Shown: positions 1-7,853, counted from the stretch's first letter. The stretch: DNA of 37,221 bases from CAYXDR01 sp046498185 (GCA_046498185.1 JAWOBE010000131.1:1-37221); one strand, 5' to 3'. A program made the numbers and translations. Notes: a model not told the origin generated them from the letters alone.

Positions 1-1080
1 CAACACGGCCAGCCTGCTGGCCTGCTTAAGATCCTGGCCCATGCTTCTGATGTAGCTGTAAGCCTTGATGATGACCCCGATGCTCCCGTGAAACGCGAGC
101 ATCTTGCCGATAGAGAGCGGAAAATCCGTGGACAGTTCAAAGGCGCCGTCTTTTCTCGTGACCACGCGGGGAACCGGCAGAAACGGCGCCAGGTGTTTTT
201 TCACCGCGACCGGGCCGGAACCCGGGCCCCCACCTCCGTGAGGCGTGGAAAAAGTTTTATGAAGGTTCAAATGCATGACGTCCACGCCCAGGTCGCCCAT
301 TTTGACGACCCCCATCACCGCGTTCATATTCGCGCCGTCGCAGTAAACGAGGCCGCCTTTCGCGTGAACGATTTCGGCGATTTTGTGGAGGTGCTCCTCG
401 AAAAGACCGAGCGTATTCGGATTCGTAACCATTATTCCGGCCACTTCCCCATCCATCACCGCTTCGACCGCTTCCGGATCCATGATTCCCTTGTCATTGG
501 ACCGTATGGGGACAGGAGTATACCCGCAGAGCGCCGCGCTTGCCGGGTTGGTGCCGTGCGCCGTGTCGGGGATGATTATCTTCGACTTGCTGGCACCGTT
601 ATGTTCATGAAACGCATGTATAAGGAGCATGCCGGTCAATTCTCCATGGGCGCCGGCCGAAGGCTGGATCGTTGTTTCGTCCATGCCGGTGATTTCCGAG
701 AGATAAGACTCGGTTTCACTCATGATCCCGAGGAGCCCCTGGCAGAGAGCTTCCGGTAGAAACGGGTGGGCGCCGGCGAATCCCTGGAGAGCGGCCTGTC
801 TCTCATTTGTTTTGGGGTTGTATTTCATTGTGCAGGAACCCAGCGGGTACATGCCGGTGTCCAAACCGAAATTCCACTGGGAAAGCCGCGTGTAATGCCT
901 GACGACATCCACCTCGCTCAATTCGGGGATATCCGGGGGATCGCCTGCCAGTTCACCGGGAAGAGTTTGTTCTTCAACGTCTCTCGTTGGCAGGGAATAG
1001 CCCGAGCGCCCTTTTTGGCCTTTTTCCCATAGCAAGGGTTCTTCCAGTATCAGCCCTGAAGAGGCCGTAACGCCGCTCAT
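1..1080 (-). CDS. gcvPB: Glycine dehydrogenase (decarboxylating) subunit 2, partial (3' end outside window)
   Basis: C-terminal-type half of the split P-protein of the glycine cleavage system, a PLP enzyme that decarboxylates glycine and passes aminomethyl to the lipoyl arm of GcvH. The minus strand reads open from an ATG at 1080 to the window edge: 360 codons of the roughly 480 usual for the family. The PLP-binding lysine is about residue 275, in NLHKTFSTPHGGGGPGSG, the hallmark of P-proteins. YPLGSCTMKYNPK near residues 78-90 is also typical. Its ATG overlaps the gcvPA stop as ATGA (1077-1080), so translation of the two subunits is probably coupled, as expected for an alpha2beta2 enzyme. 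The identity is secure; only the C-terminus is not visible. Confidence 0.96.
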   Translation of the reverse strand, partial: MSGVTASSGLILEEPLLWEKGQKGRSGYSLPTRDVEEQTLPGELAGDPPDIPELSEVDVVRHYTRLSQWNFGLDTGMYPLGSCTMKYNPKTNERQAALQGFAGAHPFLPEALCQGLLGIMSETESYLSEITGMDETTIQPSAGAHGELTGMLLIHAFHEHNGASKSKIIIPDTAHGTNPASAALCGYTPVPIRSNDKGIMDPEAVEAVMDGEVAGIMVTNPNTLGLFEEHLHKIAEIVHAKGGLVYCDGANMNAVMGVVKMGDLGVDVMHLNLHKTFSTPHGGGGPGSGPVAVKKHLAPFLPVPRVVTRKDGAFELSTDFPLSIGKMLAFHGSIGVIIKAYSYIRSMGQDLKQASRLAVL

Positions 1081-2408
1081 GAGGCAACCTCCTTTGCCAG
1101 TTCATCCATCTGTTTCCTGGTTTTCGTCTCGGTCACGCATACCAGGTGATGCCCGGAAAGTTCCGGGTAATCATCGTCCAGGGAAAACCCGGGAACGGTG
1201 CCCTTTTCGATCAGTCCAGGAAGCCTTGCATGAAAGCCGGCAGGGAACTTCACGACGAATTCGTTGAATGTATGCCCCGTGAACGGAACCGTGCAGCCGG
1301 CCTCCTCCAGTGCGGATTTCAGGTATTCGGCCTTGTCCCGGTTCAGGCGCGCGAGTTCACGCATCCCTGAGCCTCCCAGGCACGCAAGGTAAATTGCGGC
1401 GGTCAGCGCACAAAGGCTGTTATTGGTACATATGTTCGATGTCGCTTTTTCCCTCCGGATGTGCTGCTCCCTGGTTGCAAGGGTCAGTACAAACCCACGC
1501 CTGCCTTCGATGTCCGTTGTTTTACCGACGAGGCGGCCGGGAAGGTTTCGCATGAATTTCGATCGGCTGGCGAGTATCCCCAACCCCGGACCCCCGAAGC
1601 TGACCGGAATGCCGAAGCTCTGGCCTTCCCCGCAAACAATGTCCGCCCCCTGGCTTCCGGGGTTTTTGATCAACCCATAGGCCATGGGCTCGGTGAATAC
1701 CGTTACAAACAGCGACCCGGCATCGTGGGCAACCAAGCCGGCGGTTTTCAAGTCTTCAATGCATCCGAGAAAATTGGGGGATTGAACGGCCACCGCCGCG
1801 AGACCGTCGAGGCCGTCGAGCGGGCCTAGATCGGTTGTGCCGTGTTCGTCGTATGGAAGTTCGATAATTTCACAGCCGGTTGGAGCCAGGTAGGTTTGGA
1901 CAACGCGCCGGTAAAGAGGGTGTATGAGGCGTGAGACCGCGACCTTGGTGCGTTTGGTTGTCCGAACGGCCATCAACAGGGATTCTGCAAGCGCAGTGGA
2001 GCCGTCGTAGTGGCTTGCAGTCGCAACTTCCATGCCTAGAAGCCTGGATACCAGGGTTTGATATTCATATATCCCCTGCAGGGTTCCCTGGCTGATTTCG
2101 GGCTGGTACGGCGTATAGGAGGTGACGAATTCGGATCTGGAAGCCAGGTTCGTCACCACGGCCGGAATATAATGTTCGTACCTGCCGGCGCCCAGAAAAA
2201 CATTGGAACGGGGATGGACGGCCTGCAGTGACGCCAGGGAATCCATATGACCGTTAAGCTCCCATTCGCTCAGCGGGGGAGGCAGATGGAGCGGCCCGTC
2301 CACAAGCGAATCGGCCGGAACGGTCGAAAAAAGATCATCGATCGATTCTACCCCTATAACATGGAGCATCTCCTCGATGTCTTCCGGGGTGTGTGGAAGA
2401 TAGCGCAT
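1077..2408 (-). CDS. gcvPA: Glycine dehydrogenase (decarboxylating) subunit 1
   Basis: N-terminal-type half of the split P-protein (443 aa, normal length for the family). It begins MRYLPHTPEDIEEML, typical of GcvPA, and carries the EFVTSYTPYQPEISQGTLQ segment (around residues 93-111) and the SFGGPGLGILA region near 270-280. It has the aminotransferase fold I but no catalytic lysine of its own, which lies in GcvPB. It starts a few bases after the gcvH stop, with a GGGGAA ribosome binding site inside the end of gcvH, and its stop overlaps the gcvPB start. This is the third gene of gcvT-H-PA-PB on the minus strand. Confidence 0.96.
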   Translation of the reverse strand: MRYLPHTPEDIEEMLHVIGVESIDDLFSTVPADSLVDGPLHLPPPLSEWELNGHMDSLASLQAVHPRSNVFLGAGRYEHYIPAVVTNLASRSEFVTSYTPYQPEISQGTLQGIYEYQTLVSRLLGMEVATASHYDGSTALAESLLMAVRTTKRTKVAVSRLIHPLYRRVVQTYLAPTGCEIIELPYDEHGTTDLGPLDGLDGLAAVAVQSPNFLGCIEDLKTAGLVAHDAGSLFVTVFTEPMAYGLIKNPGSQGADIVCGEGQSFGIPVSFGGPGLGILASRSKFMRNLPGRLVGKTTDIEGRRGFVLTLATREQHIRREKATSNICTNNSLCALTAAIYLACLGGSGMRELARLNRDKAEYLKSALEEAGCTVPFTGHTFNEFVVKFPAGFHARLPGLIEKGTVPGFSLDDDYPELSGHHLVCVTETKTRKQMDELAKEVAS

Positions 2409-2411
2409 CTG

Positions 2412-2816
2412 TTATTCCCCTTTGAGAGACGCCACATACGCCTCTGCTGTCATAAGCGAATCGAGTTCGGAAGTATCCGTAGGCTTCAGCCTTACAAACC
2501 ATCCCGCCCCGTAGGGGTCTTTATTCACTGTTTCAGGGGAATCTTCAAGAGAACTGTTGACTTCGACCACTTCCCCAGCGATCGGGAGGTAGCATTCGGA
2601 CACCGCCTTCACCGATTCCACGGTTGCAAAGACTTCATTGGCTGAAAACACGGTCCCTTTTTCCGGTAGTTCGACAAAAACCACGTCCCCCAGTTGATCC
2701 TGGGCATAGTCATTGAGGCCGACCTCCACGAGGTCTCCTTCCAATTTCACCCATTCATGATCACCGGAGTAGCGGAGAGTATCCGGAAAATTCAATTCAT
2801 CTATCTGCTTCGGCAT
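2412..2816 (-). CDS. gcvH: Glycine cleavage system H protein
   Basis: Lipoyl carrier of the glycine cleavage system, 134 aa, a normal length. It shuttles the aminomethyl group from P-protein to T-protein, then is reoxidised by the L-protein. YSGDHEWVKLEGD near the N-terminus is the family signature. The lipoylation lysine is Lys70 in ATVESVKAVSE. AAAGGAG lies just upstream of the ATG. It sits between gcvT and gcvPA in one operon. No lipoate ligase or L-protein gene is in view, so these must be supplied from elsewhere. Confidence 0.97.
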   Translation of the reverse strand: MPKQIDELNFPDTLRYSGDHEWVKLEGDLVEVGLNDYAQDQLGDVVFVELPEKGTVFSANEVFATVESVKAVSECYLPIAGEVVEVNSSLEDSPETVNKDPYGAGWFVRLKPTDTSELDSLMTAEAYVASLKGE

Positions 2817-2838
2817 GATTTTCTCCTTTCAATCCCGT

Positions 2839-4143
2839 TTATGCTGCTGATGCGCACACGGAGTCCTCAAAAAATTTATTCAGCGGCATTCGCGCAGTGC
2901 GAGCCGGCCTGATTGTTTCGGTGATTTGAACCGGTATCTCACGGTTCCCATTTTTGATCGTGATTTCATCGCCTGGGTGAAGTTTTCTGGATGCCCTGAC
3001 AAACCCGCACGAAAGCCCCCTGGGCTTGAAGTCCCTGGGCCTGTCTGGACTGGCGATACTGTAAATTCGGCCGTCGCGGCGGTCGATTGAAGTATCTGTC
3101 ACGCATGTAAGGACGGAACCTATCGTTGTCCCGTCACGGTCCACCGCCCTGGCCTGGTCGTGATCGACCTTGCGGGGATCCATTCCTACGAAAGGAAAGG
3201 TGTATTCTGAGCAATCGCAGCTTTCAAGGGCCTCCGCCCCCAGAAAATCCTTCGTGAATCCAGTACCGGCAGGGGAAAACGGCAGGGCGAACGACCATGG
3301 GTGGTTTATAAAAGGCCATGGCCCAATGTCCTGGTGCGAAAGCGGGAGCCCGGCACCCGTGCGAAGCGAGTCCCTGGCTGCGAGGCCACAGGGGGTCAAG
3401 CCGAATCCTCGGCCTGCTTTGATGAGAATTTCCCAGAGCTCCAGGGTTTTATCAGCAGAAATAAACAATTCGAAACCTATTTCCCCTGTATAGCCCGAAC
3501 GGGATAGTAATATCGGTGTTCCGGTTTTGAGAGTGACTTCTGCGGCTGAATGAATCCCGGGATCGTAATTGCCCTTGAATGTAAAAAAACGCATGCCACG
3601 TAATATATCCGGTTTCTCGAATATACAGGAAAGAATCCGGGCACTGCACGGTCCCTGAATGTCGACTTTCCCCAGCCTGTCCGATAAATCGACTATCTCG
3701 ACCTGGAAGTTTTTTGCACAGGCTTTCAGATGGTTTGCAACCTGTGCGCCCATCGATGCATTTACAACCACCATGAATCGCCTGGGCGAGGCCTGGTAGA
3801 CTATTGCGTCATCGATGCAAAAGCCCTGTCGATCGAGAAATGCTCCGTAGACGAGTTCCCCGTCGCGCAAAGGGTTGCAACTGTTACCGGAGCAGCCGTC
3901 GAGATCTCGGGTGAAGCACCACTGGAGCAGTTCCCGTGCATTCGGCCCACTTACTGTTACTGTGGCCATGTGGCTGGTGTCGAAAAGCCCTGCCTCCCTG
4001 ATTACCGAAAGATGTTCGTGCCTCGCCCCGGTCGGATACCAGAGCGGCATGGTGTAGCCCCCGAAACTTTCCATTGAAGCTCCCTGGCTCACATGCCATT
4101 CATATAACGGCGTCCTTTTCAAATCGGTTTTTTGAAAGTTCAT
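2839..4143 (-). CDS. gcvT: Glycine cleavage system T protein (aminomethyltransferase)
   Basis: Transfers the methylene carbon from aminomethyl-GcvH to tetrahydrofolate and releases ammonia. The protein begins MNFQKTDLKRTPLYEWH and has LWYPTGARHEHLSVIREAGLFDTSHM and RSGYTGEIGFELF, both family features (GCV_T fold followed by the C-terminal beta-barrel). The start is placed at ATG 4143 because AAGGCGGTG lies 5-7 bases upstream; an in-frame GTG at 4158 has no good ribosome binding site. About 434 aa, longer than the roughly 365 aa of E. coli GcvT, with divergent stretches around residues 290-330. First gene of gcvT-H-PA-PB. A related YgfZ-type folate protein is less likely given the operon. Confidence 0.93.
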   Translation of the reverse strand: MNFQKTDLKRTPLYEWHVSQGASMESFGGYTMPLWYPTGARHEHLSVIREAGLFDTSHMATVTVSGPNARELLQWCFTRDLDGCSGNSCNPLRDGELVYGAFLDRQGFCIDDAIVYQASPRRFMVVVNASMGAQVANHLKACAKNFQVEIVDLSDRLGKVDIQGPCSARILSCIFEKPDILRGMRFFTFKGNYDPGIHSAAEVTLKTGTPILLSRSGYTGEIGFELFISADKTLELWEILIKAGRGFGLTPCGLAARDSLRTGAGLPLSHQDIGPWPFINHPWSFALPFSPAGTGFTKDFLGAEALESCDCSEYTFPFVGMDPRKVDHDQARAVDRDGTTIGSVLTCVTDTSIDRRDGRIYSIASPDRPRDFKPRGLSCGFVRASRKLHPGDEITIKNGNREIPVQITETIRPARTARMPLNKFFEDSVCASAA

Positions 4144-4168
4144 ATCCACCGCCTTCACATGCTCAGGT

Positions 4169-4187
4169 TTTGGAGTATTATTCCAAA
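4169..4187. promoter_or_regulatory. Perfect palindrome upstream of gcvT, candidate operator
   Basis: TTTGGA-N7-TCCAAA lies 26-44 bases upstream of the gcvT start, in AT-rich DNA. Six-base perfect arms around an AT-rich centre suit a dimeric regulator, and an Lrp/AsnC-family gene is encoded 600 bp away. Binding by that protein is inference. No glycine riboswitch motif was seen in this leader. Confidence 0.35.
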
Positions 4188-4224
4188 GAATTTACAAAAT
4201 CAGGATCGCATTTTCTGAGGGATC

Positions 4225-4230
4225 TGTCAA
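4225..4230 (-). promoter_or_regulatory. Possible -35 box of the gcv operon promoter
   Basis: A perfect TTGACA reads on the minus strand about 80 bases upstream of gcvT, in AT-rich DNA. The -10 hexamer at the expected spacing is poor, so this is only a weak promoter candidate. Confidence 0.25.
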
Positions 4231-4315
4231 TAAAAATTCATTTTGTTTGTAAATACATCAAAAAAAAGTTTTTATATGGAGGATATCGTCATTGAAGAGG
4301 TAATGGTCTGATAGA

Positions 4316-4761
4316 TCGTTGTCAGCGGAGCGCCAGCGAAGCGGTTGTCGTTGTCGTAATCGTAATCGATATCCCCTCTTCTCTCTCGGCGTCGGGGTCG
4401 GTATCGAGGTTTTTGGAGTGTCGAAACGCAGTTTTGACCTGGTCCGCACCCGCTGGGAAGTCAGGAGTCAGGGGCTAGGAGTCAGGGGCCAGAATTCGGC
4501 GTCGGCGTCGGTATCGTCTGTTTTTCAGGTAGGGCCCTGGCTTCCGGCTGCGCCGGGGGCTTTATTCACCCGAAGCTTTGTCGTTGTCAGTGAAGCGCAA
4601 GCGAAACGGTTGTCGTTGTCGTAATCGTAATCGATATCCTTTCTTCTCTCTCGGCGTCGGTATCGGCTGTTTTCCAGGTAGTGCTTTTGGATTCCGATTC
4701 GCTAACCGCTAATAGCTAATGGCTTACAGCTGTTAACTCCTAACTCCGGATTCCGATCCGG
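4316..4761 (+). repeat. Mosaic repeat block between gcvT and the Lrp-like gene
   Basis: This non-coding stretch of over 400 bp holds two copies of the R1 core (4316-4371 and 4581-4638, starting TCGTTGTCAG and ending TCGTAATCGTAATCG). It also has hexamer-like TCGGYR arrays (about 4387-4406, 4498-4517, 4650-4666) and a GTCAGGAGTCAGG array (4459-4495). A 56-bp segment (4410-4465) recurs identically at 22676-22731. A CTGCGCCGGGGGCTT segment (about 4551-4565) and a GCTAATAGCTAATGGC array (about 4700-4730) follow. It ends in a CCGGAT-TCCG-ATCCGG hairpin (4746-4761) just past the Lrp gene stop. Translated ORFs here are low-complexity RYRNRNR strings, so I see no gene. Confidence 0.85.
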
Positions 4762-4770
4762 GCAAGGGTG

Positions 4771-5214
4771 CTAGAGGATATATGGAACCTTAAGGTTATA
4801 GCCCTTGTACACGACAAAGGATTCTACGGACTGGACCTGTTCAATTTTTGAAACTTCCTGCGTGAAGAATTCCAGAAGGCCGAAATCTTCTTTCAGAAGA
4901 ACCATCAAGATCAGATCAAACCTGCCGGTTACCACGCTCACCGATACCACCCCCTTGAGCCTGGCGAACTCCTTGCCCTTGGCGACAAGTTCCATGGTGT
5001 CCAGTTTCACGCCGATCAAGGCTGTGTGGTGCCCGGGAATGGCCTCGGGATCCACGAGACCCGCGATATCCAGGATCCCTTCCTCGACCAGTTTATTGAC
5101 CCTGGCTCTTACGGTGTTTTCAGAGACCTTCAATTCATCGGCGATTTTTTTGAACGACTTCCTGCCGTCACGAAGATGCTTGCAGATGGCGATGCTGGTT
5201 TCGTCTATTTTCAT
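4771..5214 (-). CDS. Lrp/AsnC family transcriptional regulator
   Basis: Feast/famine-type regulator, 147 aa, normal length. An N-terminal winged helix-turn-helix (residues about 1-60, IADELKVSENTVRARVNKLVEEG) binds DNA. A C-terminal RAM/AsnC effector domain (about 65-145, with VVSVSVVTGRFDLILMVLL) mediates oligomerisation and amino-acid sensing. AGGAG lies 6 bases before the ATG. It is encoded upstream of the gcv operon on the same strand, separated by a repeat block, which makes local control of glycine cleavage plausible but unproven. Its length and intact HTH fit a true regulator better than the Lrp-like siroheme decarboxylases (AhbA/B) of sulfate reducers. Confidence 0.88.
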   Translation of the reverse strand: MKIDETSIAICKHLRDGRKSFKKIADELKVSENTVRARVNKLVEEGILDIAGLVDPEAIPGHHTALIGVKLDTMELVAKGKEFARLKGVVSVSVVTGRFDLILMVLLKEDFGLLEFFTQEVSKIEQVQSVESFVVYKGYNLKVPYIL

Positions 5215-5224
5215 GTCATCTCCT

Positions 5225-5365
5225 CGTGATTGTTCAACCCTGTCCCTCGGGGTCGCTGTCGGCGTCGTTATCGGAAATTGACCGGCGGCCTTTTCGACCC
5301 TGATACCGATCCCGACGCCGATAAGGCGGGGATGGTACTTTTACGAGGTCATCAACTTTCATGAT
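5225..5365 (-). repeat. Inverted-repeat hairpin element (copy 1, minus orientation)
   Basis: About 140 bp of non-coding DNA between the Lrp gene and the S4 gene. Its reverse complement matches 20740-20875 closely over the whole length, including GCCTTATCGGCGTCGGGATC and TCGAAAAGGCCGCCG. Each copy contains two complementary TCGGYR-type arms around GAAAAGGCCGCCG, so it can fold into one long imperfect stem-loop. One flank carries an ACGAG(G)TCATCAA motif, as in the second copy. It is short, has no ORF and is hairpin-forming, so it resembles a MITE/REP-like element; mobility is inference. Confidence 0.7.
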
Positions 5366-5370
5366 GATTT

Positions 5371-5403
5371 GAAAAATTTTCTATTTCAGCCTTGAAGGCT
5401 GAA
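5371..5403 (-). terminator. Possible Rho-independent terminator at the end of the S4 gene
   Basis: A perfect 7-bp stem (TTCAGCC / GGCTGAA, loop of 5) overlaps the stop codon of the S4-domain gene. On the minus strand a short ATTTTT run follows after about eight bases. The T-tract is distant and weak, so confidence is limited. Confidence 0.4.
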
Positions 5404-5607
5404 TTCAATGAGAATCTCCTGGTCCAGGAATACAACTTTCTGACCGTGCCTGATTTTACACCTCTTTCGGTATTCGACCTGCCCGTCCACGTTTACCAAT
5501 CCCTCCTCGACCGCAGCCTTGGCGGCGCCTCCGCTTCCACACAGGCCTGAAGCTTTTAAAAGTTTGATGAGCTCTATGTAATCGCTCGTGATCGTGAATG
5601 TTTCCAA
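5386..5607 (-). CDS. Small S4-domain RNA-binding protein
   Basis: A 73-aa protein that is essentially one S4 fold, as in the YbcJ/YaaA families. It reads METFTITSDYIELIKLLKAS, then GLCGSGGAAKAAVEEGLVNV and a basic YRKRCKIRHGQKV stretch, the surface that contacts structured RNA. The start is a TTG at 5607 with GAGGCG upstream; a nearby ATG (5612) is out of frame. It lies 21 bp after the DUF3820 gene and is probably co-transcribed with it. The family is RNA-binding by fold; its specific RNA partner is unknown. Confidence 0.85.
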   Translation of the reverse strand: METFTITSDYIELIKLLKASGLCGSGGAAKAAVEEGLVNVDGQVEYRKRCKIRHGQKVVFLDQEILIEFSLQG

Positions 5608-5628
5608 TACATCGCCTCGACACGGAAT

Positions 5629-5865
5629 TCAAAAGGTTTTTATTTTTCTCACGAGATGTTCCAGGCCATTAAGTTTGATTTCATAAATTGCCTTCAGCAT
5701 CAACCCCAGGTCACCGTCGGGGAAGCCTTTCTGTGAAAACCAGACCAGGTAAGCCTCGGGGAGATCGATAAGATATCTCCCTCGGTATTTGCCGAAAGGC
5801 ATTTTGGTTTTTGCCAGCTTGAGCAGATAGGATGTGTCGAGTGTGACGTTCGGTGTCTCTGTCAT
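5629..5865 (-). CDS. DUF3820 family protein
   Basis: A small protein of 78 aa with the DUF3820 signature MPFGKYRGRYLIDLPEAYLVWF followed by KGFPDGDLGLMLKAIYEIKLNG. It has no signal peptide or membrane segment. The start is ATG 5865, preceded by GGAGG with 5-base spacing; the in-frame ATG at 5877 would place that Shine-Dalgarno inside the gene. Its function is not established. It is followed after 21 bp by the S4 gene, and the pair looks like an operon. Confidence 0.85.
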   Translation of the reverse strand: MTETPNVTLDTSYLLKLAKTKMPFGKYRGRYLIDLPEAYLVWFSQKGFPDGDLGLMLKAIYEIKLNGLEHLVRKIKTF

Positions 5866-5877
5866 ACAGACCTCCAT

Positions 5878-6166
5878 TTGATAAAAATAAATCTACCACG
5901 CGTCTTTTCTGGAGGCAAACAGAATGCTCTTTTCCTTTTCTCATCCATTACTAAAAATGCATTTCTTGATGGGGTGGATTGCGAACGCGGCGACGGGATC
6001 GTATTTGAATTATACAGTCGTAAATTTGGCGTCTCATCACATCTATCGCGCGAAAAATGTGATTTTTTTCACAAAATTGCACTGAATACGCACCAGGGCA
6101 TCTCTTTATTCCCCATTTGCCGGGGGTAGTCCAAGCAATACGGGCTGAATTTGCGGATTTTGCGCT
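5878..6166. other. Intergenic stretch without a recognisable gene
   Basis: AT-rich spacer between the DUF3820 gene and the transporter remnant. ORFs here have no recognisable family. At its left end is one of two imperfect direct copies of CCCATTTGCCGGGGG (about 6113-6127 and 6173-6187). Confidence 0.5.
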
Positions 6167-6445
6167 TTATTTCCCATTTGCCGGGGGCAGCCCCCGGTAG
6201 GAAATCCGGCGTACCCCGTGGCGGTTCAGGGCGATGACGCTGGCAAGGATCAAGATACCGCCGGCCAGAAAACGAAAGGTCAGGCCCTCGCCCATGAACA
6301 AGACTCCGAACAGGGCCGTGAACAGAACTTCGCTCATCAGGAAAAGCCCACCTTCCCAGCTTTTGCAGTAATGAAACCCCTGGTTCATCAAGAGCTGCCC
6401 AAAGATGGAAGCGACAGCGATTCCTTTTTTTGAGGGGAAATCTCG
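6167..6445 (-). pseudogene. Remnant of an EamA/DMT-family transporter (C-terminal part only)
   Basis: Directly after the stop of the upstream glycosyltransferase, and in the same frame, the minus strand encodes about 92 codons that look like the last two or three membrane helices of an EamA permease. Features are an IAVASIFGQLLMNQGF helix, then SEVLFTALFGVLFMGEGLT, the usual EamA P-x-x-x-x-L-x-G-E helix-loop, then FRFLAGGILILASVIAL. A full EamA protein has about 290 aa in ten helices. The first two thirds are missing and there is no start codon with a ribosome binding site before the homologous region. It is best read as a truncated gene left after a deletion or insertion. The last codons overlap a CCGGGGG-CAG-CCCCCGG hairpin. 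Confidence 0.7.
6184..6200. repeat. GC-rich hairpin at the end of the EamA remnant
   Basis: A CCGGGGG / CCCCCGG perfect 7-bp stem with a CAG loop. One arm overlaps the second copy of a CCCATTTGCCGGGGG direct repeat whose first copy is about 60 bp to the left. There is no T-run on either side, so it is not an evident terminator. Confidence 0.5.
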
Positions 6446-7678
6446 TCACCGTTCATTGGCATTTTTTAAAACAGAGCGATAAAAGGAAAGGGTTTGTTCC
6501 GCTATCGACTTCCAGCTGAAGGATTCTACTACTCGTCGCCGGGCTGCCCTGCCAAGGGAGCTTCTCAGGTCGGGATCGCTTATAATGCGATTTACCGAGG
6601 CCGCAAGATCTTCTGCAAATTTTTCCGGATCAATGGGCTCTGGATCAACGTTCGATCTGGGTTCGAAGGATACCAGGAAACCGGTTTCCCCGTTCAGGAC
6701 AGCATCGGGTATGCCCCCGACATCAGAGGCAACGACCGGTGTTCCGCATGACATGGCTTCCAGGTTGATGATGCCGAAAGGCTCGTAGACCGAAGGGCAC
6801 ACGAATACCGCCGCATGAGAATAAAGTATTGGGAGATCGTTTTCCGGCACTGTGTCCTTGACCCATATAATCGGGTTGGGGGATTCGTCGGTAAGCCGGC
6901 CTATTGCATGTTCCACTTCTTTTTTAATCTGCTCGGTATCCGGCGTGCTTGCGCACAGGACTATCTGTACCGGGGGTTGGAACTTTCTACAGGCATTCAG
7001 GAAATGCGTTATGCCCTTCTGCCGGGTGATGCGGCTGACCATCAATACGTAAGGGATTTCCGGGTCGATGCGATACCTGCCCAACACTTCAGGCTTTCTC
7101 ATCGGTTTGTAAACGGCGGTGTCCACACCGTTTGGTATGACCGTGATTCTGGCGGGTGCCACGCCGTAAAGATTTTCAACGTCTTTTTTCATGGAGCCGG
7201 ATACGGCGATTATGCCATGGGCTTCGCAGTACGCGGTTCTCTCTATCCAACTCGAAACGTTGTACCCGCCCCCAAGCTGTTCCCGTTTCCAGGGCCTATG
7301 GGGTTCGAGCGAGTGGGTGGTGAGTACCAGGGGAATTGAAAGAAATTTTGCAAGAAGGCAGCCGGCGAGGTGGGTGTACCAAGTGTGGCAATGAATGATG
7401 TCGGCCTGTTGAACCATTCCTGTAAGCGATGCATCCCGATGAAGGGCGTCAAGCAGGCTGCTCATGCCGGGCTGCGAGTCATGAGCCGCAGGGCAGGGGG
7501 CCACTGCTTTAACCCGGAGGTTTTCTTCTTTGTATTCGGCGGTGCCGAAATGAAAGACATCGATGTCGTGAGAGCGGTTTTCGACCTCGGTCAGGCTGCG
7601 GGCAAGATGGGATATATGCACACCTGCACCCCCGTAGACGTTCGGCGGATATTCCTTTGTTATCAATGCAATCCTCAT
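6446..7678 (-). CDS. glgM: GT4 glucosyltransferase, GlgM/actinobacterial GlgA type (maltose-1-phosphate or glycogen synthase)
   Basis: A 410-aa GT-B fold glycosyltransferase of family GT4. It begins MRIALITKEYPPNVYGGAGVHISHLA, the N-terminus typical of the mycobacterial-type glycogen synthase family. HSLEPHRPWKREQLGGGY and the E-x7-E motif EPFGIINLE (about residues 315-323) are also characteristic. In mycobacteria this family (GlgM) makes alpha-maltose-1-phosphate from ADP-glucose and glucose-1-phosphate. With glgE, mak and glgB about 3 kb away, that role is attractive, though glycogen synthase activity is equally possible from sequence. GGAG lies 8 bases before the ATG. It is transcribed away from the glgE cluster and is followed directly by an EamA remnant. 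Confidence 0.85.
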   Translation of the reverse strand: MRIALITKEYPPNVYGGAGVHISHLARSLTEVENRSHDIDVFHFGTAEYKEENLRVKAVAPCPAAHDSQPGMSSLLDALHRDASLTGMVQQADIIHCHTWYTHLAGCLLAKFLSIPLVLTTHSLEPHRPWKREQLGGGYNVSSWIERTAYCEAHGIIAVSGSMKKDVENLYGVAPARITVIPNGVDTAVYKPMRKPEVLGRYRIDPEIPYVLMVSRITRQKGITHFLNACRKFQPPVQIVLCASTPDTEQIKKEVEHAIGRLTDESPNPIIWVKDTVPENDLPILYSHAAVFVCPSVYEPFGIINLEAMSCGTPVVASDVGGIPDAVLNGETGFLVSFEPRSNVDPEPIDPEKFAEDLAASVNRIISDPDLRSSLGRAARRRVVESFSWKSIAEQTLSFYRSVLKNANER

Positions 7679-7734
7679 GGCGTTTCTCCAGTTATTCCCG
7701 CAGAAGGGGGGGGGTACGCTCGCGATTCCTGATC

Positions 7735-7832
7735 AAGGCTGTGGATTTGTCCCGGCCGTGTATTCTTGACTATTTCCCGCGAAAATACAAGGAGTGGTTC
7801 GGGTTTCGCCAAGGCTATGCCCGACAGGTCAT
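7735..7832 (-). repeat. Degenerate dispersed repeat sharing a coding-like phrase with 31683-31766
   Basis: On the minus strand this segment translates to LSGIALAKPEPLLVFSREI followed by RPGQIHS. The plus strand at 31683-31766 translates to LSGVALAKTDPLPLFLERF followed by RPDQIHF. The DNA segments share ACCTGTCGGGC(A/G)TAGCCTTGGCG and then diverge. No start codon, Shine-Dalgarno or domain supports a gene, so I treat it as an old dispersed repeat. Confidence 0.5.
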
Positions 7833-7853
7833 CGCTTCCTTTCGCTCTTTCAA

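Noticed and set aside
4160..4320. Glycine riboswitch upstream of gcvT
   Set aside because: No recognisable aptamer core sequences were found by eye on the minus strand; the region is AT-rich with only a palindrome and a TTGACA.
4316..4761. CRISPR array
   Set aside because: The repeats are mosaic, unevenly spaced, varied in length and dispersed over the whole window, with no regular spacers and no cas genes.
6446..6448. TGA of the GlgM-type gene as a second selenocysteine codon
   Set aside because: The downstream frame belongs to an unrelated EamA transporter, the glycosyltransferase is already full length, and no family cysteine is expected there.
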